A stretch of DNA of 20,402 bases from Guillardia theta CCMP2712. Lineage: Eukaryota > Cryptophyceae > Pyrenomonadales > Geminigeraceae. The position numbers and the translations under genes are program-made. Under the pieces are notes generated by a model, which was given only the letters and a program-made list of their open reading frames with translations, did no database searches and was not told the origin of the DNA. The stretch covers positions 36,866-57,267 of the forward strand of contig NW_005434557.1 in the NCBI RefSeq assembly GCF_000315625.1, read 5' to 3'. Shown piece after piece: positions 8,656-18,522 of this stretch. The first letter of the stretch is position 1; each line of letters opens with the position of its first letter.

Positions 8656-11600
8656 CGGCACTGTTGTGGCTCAGCGGCCAGCGTCTTGCATACACTTCAG
8701 AAGCGTCAAGCGCCACTGAGTATTTTTGCTGTGCGTCTCATCTAGAAGAATGACGTCGAAAAGCAGACACCTTGATGAGGAAGTTGATGAAATCTTGTGC
8801 AAGCTGAGCCTCAATAGCCAATTTTCGCAGGTTGTGCAAGTCGATTTGAACTTTCCAGCCTTACCGTGTGCAATGCATAAACCACAAGCTAGAAACAAAC
8901 AACTTCATCTCGTCAGAAGGGTCTGAATTGGAGCAAGCCGCCAAGTTGACCGAAAATACCCGGAAGCAGATTGTCATTGCGAAGTCTCTGTTGCAGCCTG
9001 TCGTGTGCTGGATTGCTTCTATTCGTAGCATGACTGTTAACCTGTAGAACATCCATACGATCTCTAGCTGATAACTTTTCAATATCCCGCATGCAACGGC
9101 AACCAGAATCTTTGTTGACGTCATCTCCACAACGCCAGCAGAACGTTGTTCCACATCGGCAGCGCATTGCGTTGCATCCTTCTGATTTCTCAACCCAAAA
9201 GTTACAAGATGGGCACTTTTTCATTCCCTTTCTGCTAACAAGGCCAAGGAACTTTCTGTCCTCTTTTGAACCTGAATTCAGCATCGCATTGTCCTCACAA
9301 GAAGTAGTCTGATGCCACTTCGCCTTACATTTGAGGCAGTATGAGCGCCGACAAGCAGGGCAAATGTACTTTTCCTTCTCATTAAGAGTTCCAGTCTCGA
9401 TGACATTGCTACAAGCTGGTGTTGGGCAGAAAAATAAAGTGTTGGGACTCCGTTCCAAGAACAGCTTCAAGGAGAAATTTTCAAACTTTTCCATGCACTC
9501 TGCATTTTCACTCAAACATCCACGAATTTCCTAGGCAAAGGTGTCACAACAACAACATACTCCATAAAGAAGGGAATGACCCACCTGTACAGTCAGAGGG
9601 GCTGCACATCCATCTTGGGGACACACAAGGCTTTGTTGAGCAACTTGCCCTTCCTTCACTTTGACAGTGACGTAGTTGGTGGCGCAATCAAAGCAGAAGC
9701 GATGACCGCAGCGAAAATAACACACCTGTATGGAAGAAATGAATGAGGGGCAAGATGGATTGAGATAGCTCAATTACCTGATCTCCTCGAGGGATGTCAT
9801 CAAGACAAATGGGACAAGTGAAAGTTCTGGAAACGGTGGATGAAATACGCAGCCGGTCTGTCATATTGTTGTCGACAGACTCGCTCGTAGAACTGCGACG
9901 CCGTGTATCTTGTTGCCGTTCTCTCTTGGAACTTTGTAGAGAAGTTTCTTGCACTATCTTAACGTCGTCTTCAGTGGCAGATGTCTCAGGTCGAGAAATA
10001 CGTCGTGAAGTAGAGTTCGCATCGTTTAGGTATATCCTAGGCTCTTTGTACGTTCTTGAAACAAAAGTGTCATCTTCATCCGTGCTTACATCATCCACCA
10101 ATATTAATCCCTGTTTGCTGCTGGGAGACCTCTGCAAGTTGGCGTGGGTTTTCCGCGCATTTCGTTTGCTTTTATTCGGCCTGTGCGGGATCCCAGGGTA
10201 GTTTTCCCAGGAGTTCTCCTGCATGGTCAGATCAATCACATCGGTAGAAGCATATCGACTCCTATTCGTCTTTGCTTCTTCAGATGAATCGGTATTACAG
10301 CTTGATACTTCTGTCGTGCTATGCTCTGCACGCTGCACCTTTTGTGGATATTTTTCTGCGAACGATTCCTTAACGAGCGATGATTCTGGACTGGACAGAA
10401 AGTTGTTGAGTCGCATGTTGACAGGCTCCATTTATCTGAATCAGAGGTTAGTGCTCACCCAGATTTGAAATGTTGACGTATCAAACTAGCTGACTGACTA
10501 ATTTATTCTAACCAATCTAGCTACCATTCATCTAACAAACAAACAAACAAACAAACAAATTTATCAAGTGAACACTTTGAGCGCTGACAACTCTCTCCAC
10601 ACCAAAACAGCATGCATAAGGTATTTGAAACTGATGCTTCAGATAGATCTGTAAGAATTACTTCTACCGAGTTGCCCACCATCCATGCAAAATGGAAGCC
10701 CAACTCGTCATTTACCAAACTAGCCAATCTGCTCCTTGATGCAAGCCGAACCGAATTCAAATCTCGGCATTACGGTTGAAGTCTGGAACGGCAAACTAAC
10801 TATTTCATAACATCTTGCGGCATTCATAAAGCTTGTTTCATCCTCATTCAAATCTTTGACCTCTCTCTCTCTCTTACGTCTCCATCACCCTTCCTCTCGT
10901 CTTCCCCCTCCTCCTTCAGCCGCCATACCTCCAGTTCTTGGTTTATTCCCAGCACCAGAGATAGGGGGTGGTATCAAAGAGTTATGAGACAGGGTGGGTA
11001 CTTTCCAGTGGAAATACAGAAGGCTCGCATGTATAACTAGGGGGTACTTCACCCACCCCAGGGGCTCGAATGGACATCTCACAGAGTGGATGTTGACTGA
11101 TGGGAGGGGTAGGTGACTGCTAGGAAAAGGGTCGCCACAAGGGGGCACAGAGGGGGTGGGGTACAGTGATTCTCCGAAGGGGATAGGTGGGGTACTTCTA
11201 GGGATTTCTTCCGCCACACTCGGGGTTGGGGGGTGGGGGGTACCCGGCCTTGTGAAACCGTCTGGCAACCGCTGTGGCCGCACTCAGTGCCGCCTGGCCT
11301 TTACTCAAAGCCCGGCCCGGTGACAGGCCCCGGCACTGCTCAGCTGCAAGGCGTCACTAGTACTGACCCGGCACCGTCCGGGCTACTGGCGGCCAGGCAG
11401 CCTTCGTGACGCCGGGACTTCTGAACCGTTTCCCAACTTGGCATGGCCCAGTGGCCCTAACTTGAAAGGCTGATCATCATGTAGGGGACTTCGAACAAGT
11501 TCAACTTCCGGCGCGGCCGCAACTGCAGCCCGGCCTGGCTAACGTGACTGGAGTCCAGGAGGCGGTTGGCATGGCCCAGTGGGTTCAATTAATCATTGAA

Positions 11601-12187
11601 TCCTGGACTTCAGCATGTCACAACTTGAATGATATTGAATATTAATACCGGGCCTCGCTCGGCCTCCGACCGTCCGGAGCACTCCGAGAGTGCCAGGCCC
11701 GCAAGCCGCTGGCAGCAGCCGTGATCACTCGCCGGAGCGGAACTCAGTCGGAAGATCCGAGGGCATCCGAGTAATGCATACTGATAACATGCTCAGCACG
11801 TCCCGCCAAAGCGGCCTTTTTTCCCATCATCGCCAGCACTGATTGACTCTTGCAGGATGATGCGGCGGTTGCGCTTTCTGTGGTGGCTGGCGGATCGCTT
11901 GGCGAAGGCTTGCCAAGGAAACGGCGACGGAGCACAAGTTTGTTAGACTCAGTTGTACTATGCCAAAGTCACGCAGATATCACATCGACCTCAGTTGTAA
12001 CAAGACAGTTTTTGCTCAAGACCGAATTTAATGCACACAAAACCAGAATTGAGGAGCACATGTGAAATTCAAGCATCCAGACATGAGAGGACCTTAGCAA
12101 GACGGCTAGGAAAGCCCCCTCCGAAGTTCATCCCACACGCTACATGGGCCGCCTTGACACGTCAGTCCGGCGTCTTGGTTTACAGGA
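8656..12187. repeat. Tandem segmental duplication, copy 2 (3,532 bp)
   Basis: Direct, adjacent second copy of 5124-8655. After base 12187 the sequence continues GAGTTTTTCAACGG, whereas copy 1 runs straight into the start of copy 2 (CGGCACTG). The lack of divergence, even in microsatellite and G-rich parts, points to a very recent event, gene conversion, or an assembly artefact. Confidence 0.97.
8913..10431 (-). CDS. RBR (RING-IBR-RING) E3 ubiquitin-protein ligase, copy B
   Basis: Second copy of the ligase gene at 5381-6899, with the same translation in all three exons: 10431-9778, 9725-9585, 9530-8913. All zinc ligands, the catalytic Cys384 of RING2, both SUMO-interaction-like motifs and the splice sites are intact, so nothing marks either copy as a pseudogene. 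The upstream DNA shared with copy A reaches 12187, so this copy should have the same proximal promoter. Downstream, its 3' flank runs for about 257 bp and then meets the end of copy 1 rather than the unique sequence before 5124. Confidence 0.92.
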
Positions 12188-12246
12188 GAGTTTTTCAACG
12201 GTTGACTCGGCGCTATCTGACTGGCACGGCTGGCATACGTTCCATC
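11934..12246. repeat. Dispersed repeat, right flanking copy
   Basis: Full-length relative of 4732-5037. The duplicated segment ends inside it at 12187, and it continues with GAGTTTTT...ACTCGGCGCTATCTGACTGGCACGGCTGGCAT, which aligns with 4981-5037. Confidence 0.8.
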
Positions 12247-12819
12247 AAACTTCCGGCGGCAGCGCTCAGAGGATGGCCTCTCGGCCTCGCAAGACGTCTG
12301 GAGTCCTCAGGCTCGGCCTCGCAAGATGTCTCAAGCCCGGCTCCCTCAGTCCTTCGCTGCCATCCGCCGTGATCCGATCAGATGGAAATGGCGCGGGGGC
12401 CCCGGACTCGATGGTCTTCCGTTCTGGCAAGTTCTGCGGCGCCGCGCAGTTAAGTCGGAAGGTATCAGTTAAGTTTGGGGGACAGCCGAGTTGCCAGGAC
12501 GGGGTTTGGTTCTCGCTCTGCGGCTGTCTTTTCCGGGCGGCGGAGACTCGGAGCCTTCTCGCCGTTTCAAGGGCCTGTGCGACAGTGTCAGGGTCAAGCC
12601 TCCTCGACTCTCCTGATTGTCCTCGTACTGATCTTTGAGTAAAACAGCTGAGCGAAGGGAGCAAATTGTGCCTCGGAGCGGCGGCCCGTCCGGCGGCCGG
12701 GCCCCCGGGCTGCCGGCGGCCCAGGCTTTCACTGAGCCTCGGAGTTTTTTACACGCCCATCGATCGAGAAAAGGGCCTGAAAGTTTGTGGCCCATTCGTG
12801 GCGGGAAAAGCGAGGGGGG
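12247..12819. other. GC-rich intergenic region before the PPR-like gene
   Basis: No gene is supported here. Reading frames on both strands are open for 100-160 codons, as expected of GC-rich DNA, and none gives a recognisable domain. A direct repeat CTCGGCCTCGCAAGA(C/T)GTCT occurs twice near 12280 and 12313. Bases 12675-12725 are almost pure G/C. The promoter of the plus-strand gene that follows should lie at the end of this stretch. Confidence 0.45.
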
Positions 12820-15800
12820 ATGCAGGACGGTAATCACCAGAATGCTGCTTCGTCCAGAGCTCCTCCAAATCCAGAGAGGATGCCGCACTCAACAGGATTG
12901 TTACAATCTCTCTCCGATCTGAGAAACTCTTTCCTCACTTCCAGAGTGGATAGCAAGGGTGCTGCACGCATTGAGGATAGGAGTTGCCAACAATCAGGTT
13001 CTTCACTTCAGGAAAAGATTGCAGACAAATGCAATTCGCATAACTTCAGCATTTCAAGCAGAATGCCTTTCTTTCAGTTTGAAAAATTGGATTTACAAGA
13101 AAATTTTGCAATGAGAGGCAATTTTCCAGGAGTTGAACCGCTAGTTGAACCTACTCCTCTCACCCTTGGTTTGAATGCCAAATCGACACGAGTAACGGCT
13201 TTTTCTCCTTTTGACGGGCATTTTTCCAGTCCAATTGTTTTAGAGAAACATCAACAAAATGCTGTCAACATGCCCAAGATGAGTCTCTCGAATAGCTCTA
13301 CAAAACGAAAGCCTACTGTTGATGTAACCGAGCAACTTTTCACAAGCCGAAAAAAGCACTCAGATGCCAACAAATCACCAATCCTGAAGCAACCATCCCA
13401 GAGCCATCTGAAGAAACTCAATAGTCCAATCTTAAACAAATACAATCGTACATCTCCTGTAATTGAAAGGAATACTGGCCAAACTGAAAAAACAAGCAAT
13501 CAAGATTTAGATCAAACGAAAAATATACTAACTTCAACCAACTGGAAGAACGCAGGCAGAAGCAGCCGTCGGATGTCTCGATGGCACTTGTAGCGGACCA
13601 GCCCGGGACAGTTTCTGTCGAGGCCTCTGCAGATGAGGTCCAAGCCGGCGCGGTACTGCCAAGCGTGGACGAGCAGGGCAAGGTCGAGGGAGGCGATCAG
13701 AAGCAGCCGTCGGATGTCTCGATGGCACTTGTAGCGGACCAGCCCGGGACAGTTTCTGTCGAGGCCTCTGCAGATGAGGTCCAAGCCGGCGCGGTACTGC
13801 CAAGCGTGGACGAGCAGGGCAAGGTCGAGGGAGGCGAGCAGAAGCAGCCGTCAGATGTCTCGATGGCACTTGTAGCGGACCAGCCCGTTTCAAGCTTAGG
13901 TGATGCTGGATTGGATTTGTACTGTTCGGTATCGAATGATTTTCTATCAACATCTTGTAGTGAGGAAGGTTGATTGTGCTGTCTTCCTGTTGGTATTTTG
14001 ATGTTTTCCTTTTTTCATCGTTGTAGGTTTGTATCATAATGGAGGAATAGTTGACCATTCTTCAATTACGCCATTTGATCAGGGTGAAGATCTTAGTTGT
14101 TTTGCAGTTTTGTCTTTGAAATCTATTCCACAGACCTCATGCGTCAGGATTCAGCACAGTGTGGGAGACAGGTTCTACAAGGATCTTCATCTTACGAGAT
14201 GTAAGTAATCAAGCAATAGATCAAAATATTCACTTTACATGAGTTCCTGTAAAACTGTTGTTTCAGGGTGATGGAATTGTGTGCAAGCCAAAAGAACTAC
14301 ATGGAAGTTTTCAAACTTTTTCAAGCAATTCTTGAAACAGGAGTTGTTCCATCGCAAAAGATATTTGAAATTGTACAGTTCATCTGCTTGAATGGAAACT
14401 GTACCAGATTCTTGACGTCCATGATACTGGAAATGAAAAGAATAGTTGATGTTTGCATTGAGGCTCGTCAAGCGAGTGATGGAATACGGATCCCAATCGA
14501 AATTCCTCTTGATACATTTATTGGAGCAGTGAACAATCACTTATATGAAGAAGGTATATTGCTATGAAGAAGGTATGTCGAAATGATAAGAATACAGGTC
14601 TTCAATTGTTCATGAAACTATTGAGGAGCAAGGGGTCCATATATTCTTTGGAAGCTAGTAATTATTCACGACGGAAACTTTCCTTTAAGGTTTTATTCTT
14701 CTTCTAATCTTTTGTAATGTCAATGTCAGGCATATTTCTACTGTTGTGCTATGATTTGCAATTCACCGCTGCCATATCCTGATTTGTTATACTGTGGTGC
14801 CGACGAAATTGCTTTTGATACATCGGATGTGTGGTCATCCGCTATTGTTGCTTATTCAAATGCATTGGAGATTTCACATGCCCTTGAAGTGGTCAGAATA
14901 ATGGGAGAGAAGGGCGTACAAATCGAGATTGAAGCAGAATTACGGGTAATTAGTGCGGCTTCCATGGATCCGTTCACCGTGCATTTTGCTCTTCAAAGAA
15001 TTGACCTAGGTTGCAAGTCTGGAAGGTACTAATTGTTTTCAAGGCTTCATGTTTGTAAGTATGCTATTCACAGATTCCTTGAGGAAGAGCTCATTTTGAT
15101 ACTGAAACTGATTCTTGAATGCAAAAAATGCATAGATATGAACCATTGGAAGCGAATTCTCAATGTCTGTCTTCAGAATGGCATGCAATTATCCCCTGAA
15201 GTTCAAGAATTGAGCTTAGCAGCGGCTCTGAAATGTAGGAATTTTACATTCTGCAGAGAGTCGATATCAGATTTGGAAACGAGTGGCAGATCAGTTGATC
15301 CGCGGATAAGAGAGCTTGTCTCTCTTGAATTCAAAAAGAATGAGCAACCCGGGGATTTTGTACATGTTGATCTTGACGATGTTTATGATGGCAAAGCAAA
15401 GACAGACGCCGACCACTTGATTTCTCTGATTGGAAGGAGCATTAAAAATGGAAGGTATCAAATGCTTTGTTACGCATTGAATGCATTGTGAATGACATGA
15501 TTCGTAGGCTTGAACATTCATGTGAATTATGGATGGATTTGAAGAAACACTTCGGAAATGAACTTGCTATGAATATAAGTGAACCCTTAGTTTTGCACCT
15601 ATGCGGAGCTGGAAAAATTTCTATGGCAATGGACTTCATCGAGGAACACAACATTTCTATCACGTTTGAAAGTTTCAAGGCTGCTGTGAATGCAATTGTC
15701 TGCAACCTGATGAAGGAGTGCAGTGTTCGACCATGTGAAATGGATCATGCTGAGCAGATTGAGAAGCGAATTGCTTGTGAAAACATTCGAATCTTGATTG

Positions 15801-16490
15801 ATTGTGTTGTATCCACTCAAGGTTTGCATTATCAGGTCAAAAACCTTTTCCGATTGTCCTGTACAATTCATTCTGAAGTGTTTTGCAGATTTTCACCTTT
15901 GCGATCGAAGCATTTTCATGCATACCTTGTTCAGTCTCAGCCGCAGAAGAAATCATGCGATGTTACGAGGAGCTCAAAACAACGATTTATGAACCTTCCA
16001 TCAAAATATATGAAATCGTCGTTGAAAGTGCTGCTTGTGTACTGAGGGTTTGTATTTCCCATCGATTTGCGCGCTGAATAATAACAAACATAATCAGGAC
16101 GTGGAAACAACTGTACGTGTCCTTAACGAGGCAAGTCAAAACGGAATGGATCAGAGTGTGAAGATGAAGCGTGCCCTATGTTGTGTCTATGCATACAATG
16201 GAGAAATAGAACAAGCGACATGCATATTGGAGAGCATTGACCGAAGGGATGTCATGACAGTAGATTCTTGTATAGAGGCATTGTGCAGTGCCCATATCAA
16301 GGCTGGGGATCCAGTGAGTGCGCAACAGCTCGTGAAAGATATGGCTCATTCTTCGGAGGAAATAATTCAGCGGATTATCGAGGGATTTTGTCGGAACAGA
16401 GACGTGAAGAATGCACTTTTGTGCTTTGTTGAATCTGTCAATCCAAAAGCGTTGAAGCAACTGGACGAGATCATTCTCAGAATGGAGTGA
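12820..16490 (+). CDS. Helical-repeat protein, probably PPR-like, ten exons
   Basis: Probable exons: 12820-13458, 13560-13968, 14027-14171 (or to 14200), 14267-14553, 14598-14689, 14730-15025, 15074-15454, 15508-15835, 15889-16047, 16098-16490. This set is phase-consistent and gives about 1,042 residues. The first exon is Ser/Asn/Lys-rich and looks disordered; the second holds a 47-residue repeat; the rest is helical with PPR-like helix pairs, such as EVFKLFQAILETGVVPS, EEGLQLFMKLLRSKGS, AIVAYSNALEISHALEVV and AAEEIMRCYEELKTTIYEPS. PPR proteins usually bind organellar RNA, but I could not define enough full 35-residue motifs to be sure. Most later introns are 40-53 nt; the first has a perfect TACTAAC at 13526-13532. 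The start is the first in-frame ATG of the open frame; ATG 12880 is an alternative. The exon 3/4 junction is uncertain. Confidence 0.65.
13560..13887 (+). repeat. 141-bp coding tandem repeat (2.3 copies)
   Basis: Units start at 13560, 13701 and 13842 (the last partial, to about 13887). They differ by only a few bases, for example GATCAG against GAGCAG at the unit end and TCGGAT against TCAGAT. Each encodes 47 residues beginning KQPSDVSMALVADQP. The block is clearly more GC-rich than the exon before it. The first unit starts exactly at the inferred splice acceptor. Confidence 0.9.
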
Positions 16491-16506
16491 GTTGCAGGTG
16501 ACAGCT

Positions 16507-18154
16507 TCATTCTCTTACAGGTCTCTTACATACTGCAAGATAAAATCAGGGCATTTTCCACCAGCATTAGAGTCAGATTGTTCTCACCAAGGCATTGGGG
16601 ATATTTCTTGGCCTCAAAAAAGATGAATTGAGCATACCTCTTCACGTTGTCGTGCCCAACATCCATCTCAACCATCTCCTACACATCCATGGACTCACGA
16701 AGCGCCGTGATCGAAAATCTTGTTCTTACCCGGTTACAGACACACCAGCCCTCAGGAGGATTGAGTTGCAAGCTGAAGTTGATTCCCTTTTGATTGACTC
16801 GCATCCCCTTGGATACAGCCTTGGCTTTCAGCTCCTCAGCCGTCAGATGCTGCGCCTCCTCTTCCATGGCCTGCGCTGGAGTTGTTTGCGCTTCGTCCGC
16901 GGGTTTCTGCTTGGCCTTGACGATGCGGCTGGAAGCCAAAGTTGAGACGCCGAGCCCGTACCGGAAAACTTCGCCGGGCCCCACGTCATGCCTGGGGGCG
17001 CATCTGCTCTTGCCGTCAACGAGATGGAGAGAAGAAGCGACACGGTTGGGTACCGATCTGTTGCTACCACAGTGATGTTGTTCTCGTTCTCCTGCACCTG
17101 CACACCTTTGTGACGAGAACGTCCTCCTCCTGCTCGCCGCACCTTCATCCAGTGAACGTTGTCCCTGCCCGTCACCGAGCTGACTGGGACGATGTTCGAT
17201 CGGAAGGCAACCGACTCCACGTGCAGTTTGATCAAGACGACATGGAACGAGCCTTCGAAGGTCTTCACAAACTTGAGCTCGAAGGTCAATTCGCGATCGC
17301 CTGCACAGCAAACTCCCTCATCCTCTGTTCGCAGCACCCAGCAGATCATACGCAGCTTGTCGTTGAGCACGTGACAGTAGGCCCCGATCCTCTTGAGGTC
17401 GAAGGCAACCTGCTGGAGCTGAGCGTGCGAAAGGGGAAAGGAGGGGGATGGGAGGGGGAAGGGAGGGGGAAGGGACTTTCTTACCATCATCCTCATATAC
17501 ATCAAGTAGATCACGGAGAGCACGAGCCCGAACCCTGTCAGAGCTCCAAAGATTGCTCCTGCAAGCTCATTCACCTCCCGCAGCCGAGCTCGAGGAACCG
17601 CAGGTCGTCTCCTTCACCTGGTGGTATCGACGCGTTCTTCCTCAGAGCTCCTTCTAAGATCTGAAAGTCCATTAGCTCCTCGTCCCCCATTCTCTCCCTG
17701 CTGTCACCGCCCCGATCACTCCGAGCATCACGGCCGGCAGCCAGACGAGCTTGGGGAGGATGCCATAGACGAAGCCGCAGTTGAGAGCGGTGATGATCTC
17801 CTTCCACTCCTCCCTGCTCATCCTCTCCTGTAGGATCACAGGGAACTTCTCGTCGAACCCCCACGTCCTGAGGAGGCTGCTGCAGCCATACCTGCTCCAG
17901 CGGTACTTGAGGAGGTACTCCCCCGAGCCCACCAGCCCCATCCTCTCCCACCTCTCACCCTCAGCCAGCTTCAGCTCCCGCGATGGCTCTACGACCACCT
18001 TGACTTGTTCCGTCCCTGCTTCTCCGTTCGCTTGCCCGTCTCTGTGTTTGTACCGCACCATCCTCAACTCTCCCCTCCTCTCTCCTCCTTCACGCTCAAC
18101 GGACCTGCTCCTCTTCTCCCTCGCTCCTCTGCCCCCTCCTCTAGCTTGCGCCAT
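16507..18154 (-). CDS. Golgin A7/ERF4-like domain membrane protein
   Basis: Exons on the minus strand: 18154-17708, 17660-17618, 17558-17485, 17418-17054, 16991-16730, 16678-16588, 16532-16507; phases agree and give about 435 residues. The N-terminal 60 residues are basic, Gly/Arg-rich. Residues 100-125 (FDEKFPVILQERMSREEW, then ITALN) match the start of the golgin A7/ERF4 domain, pattern KFP-x2-L-x2-R-x-(D/S)-x3-(F/W)-x5-LN. In known members this domain belongs to partners of palmitoyltransferases or to the related CHIC proteins. Two hydrophobic segments follow, about 126-150 and 165-185, so it is probably an integral membrane protein. The remaining 250 residues include a possible soluble beta-rich region and an Ala/Glu/Lys-rich helical stretch, which I do not recognise. 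An optional 45-nt in-frame intron (GTGCGG...GTGCAG, ending before VQENENN) may reduce exon 4. ATG 18154 is in a good context; Met32 is an alternative. Confidence 0.6.
17419..17484 (-). repeat. Pyrimidine-rich intron 3 of the ERF4-like gene
   Basis: A 66-nt intron from the GTAAGAAAG donor to the CGCACGCTCAG acceptor, made almost entirely of CCCTTCCCCCTCC repeats on the coding strand (GGGAGGGGGAAGG on the plus strand). Confidence 0.75.
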
Positions 18155-18522
18155 CTGGGCTCTTCCTCGGAGGAGCCATTTACCAAACCGTTGCTGTCAA
18201 GCTTGACAAGCTTGACAAACATGAAAAACTTGACAGACAGAGAGGGAGGGAGGGAGGGAGGGAGGGAGGGAGGGGAGGTTGCAATCTGAAAGAGGGAGGA
18301 TGAGGAAAGTTGAGAAACGTAAGAGAAGATAGGAGAGCAGAGCAGGTGTGTAGGTGTATGAGACAGCAGGAGGGCAATCGAGTTGAGATGAGAGGGGATA
18401 CATACCAATCCTCTTGCTCCTCCCCCATCCTCTCCCACTCGTTTCTTCCTTGTCCTCCCACCTCTCCACTCCCTCTCCCTCCTCTAGCGGTCAGCTGAAG
18501 GTGACCAGCAGGATTGTTGACC
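18155..18522. promoter_or_regulatory. Divergent intergenic region between ERF4-like and ARM-like genes
   Basis: These 368 bp separate two divergently transcribed start codons and should contain both promoters; this is inference from position. Notable sequence: a TCAAGCTTGACAAGCTTGACA imperfect repeat/palindrome at about 18197-18217, a GAGGGAGG tract at about 18240-18276, and a pyrimidine-rich stretch at 18411-18484. No TATA box was identified. Confidence 0.45.

Noticed and set aside
12144-12638. 164-codon plus-strand ORF near the end of the duplication
   Set aside because: It spans the repeat boundary and GC-rich non-coding DNA, its translation has no recognisable domain, and the opposite strand is equally open.
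13534-14058. 174-codon minus-strand ORF across the 141-bp repeat
   Set aside because: Antisense shadow of the GC-rich coding repeat; the plus frame joins smoothly to the rest of the PPR-like gene.
17589-17617. A 29-nt intron in the ERF4-like gene
   Set aside because: It keeps phase but is far shorter than the others. A 59-nt intron (17559-17617) with a better GCTTGCAG acceptor also keeps phase and was preferred.
16507-18154. TMEM43-like identity for the membrane protein gene
   Set aside because: Considered because of the membrane segments, but the sequence wording does not match TMEM43; the KFP...LN motif fits golgin A7/ERF4 better.
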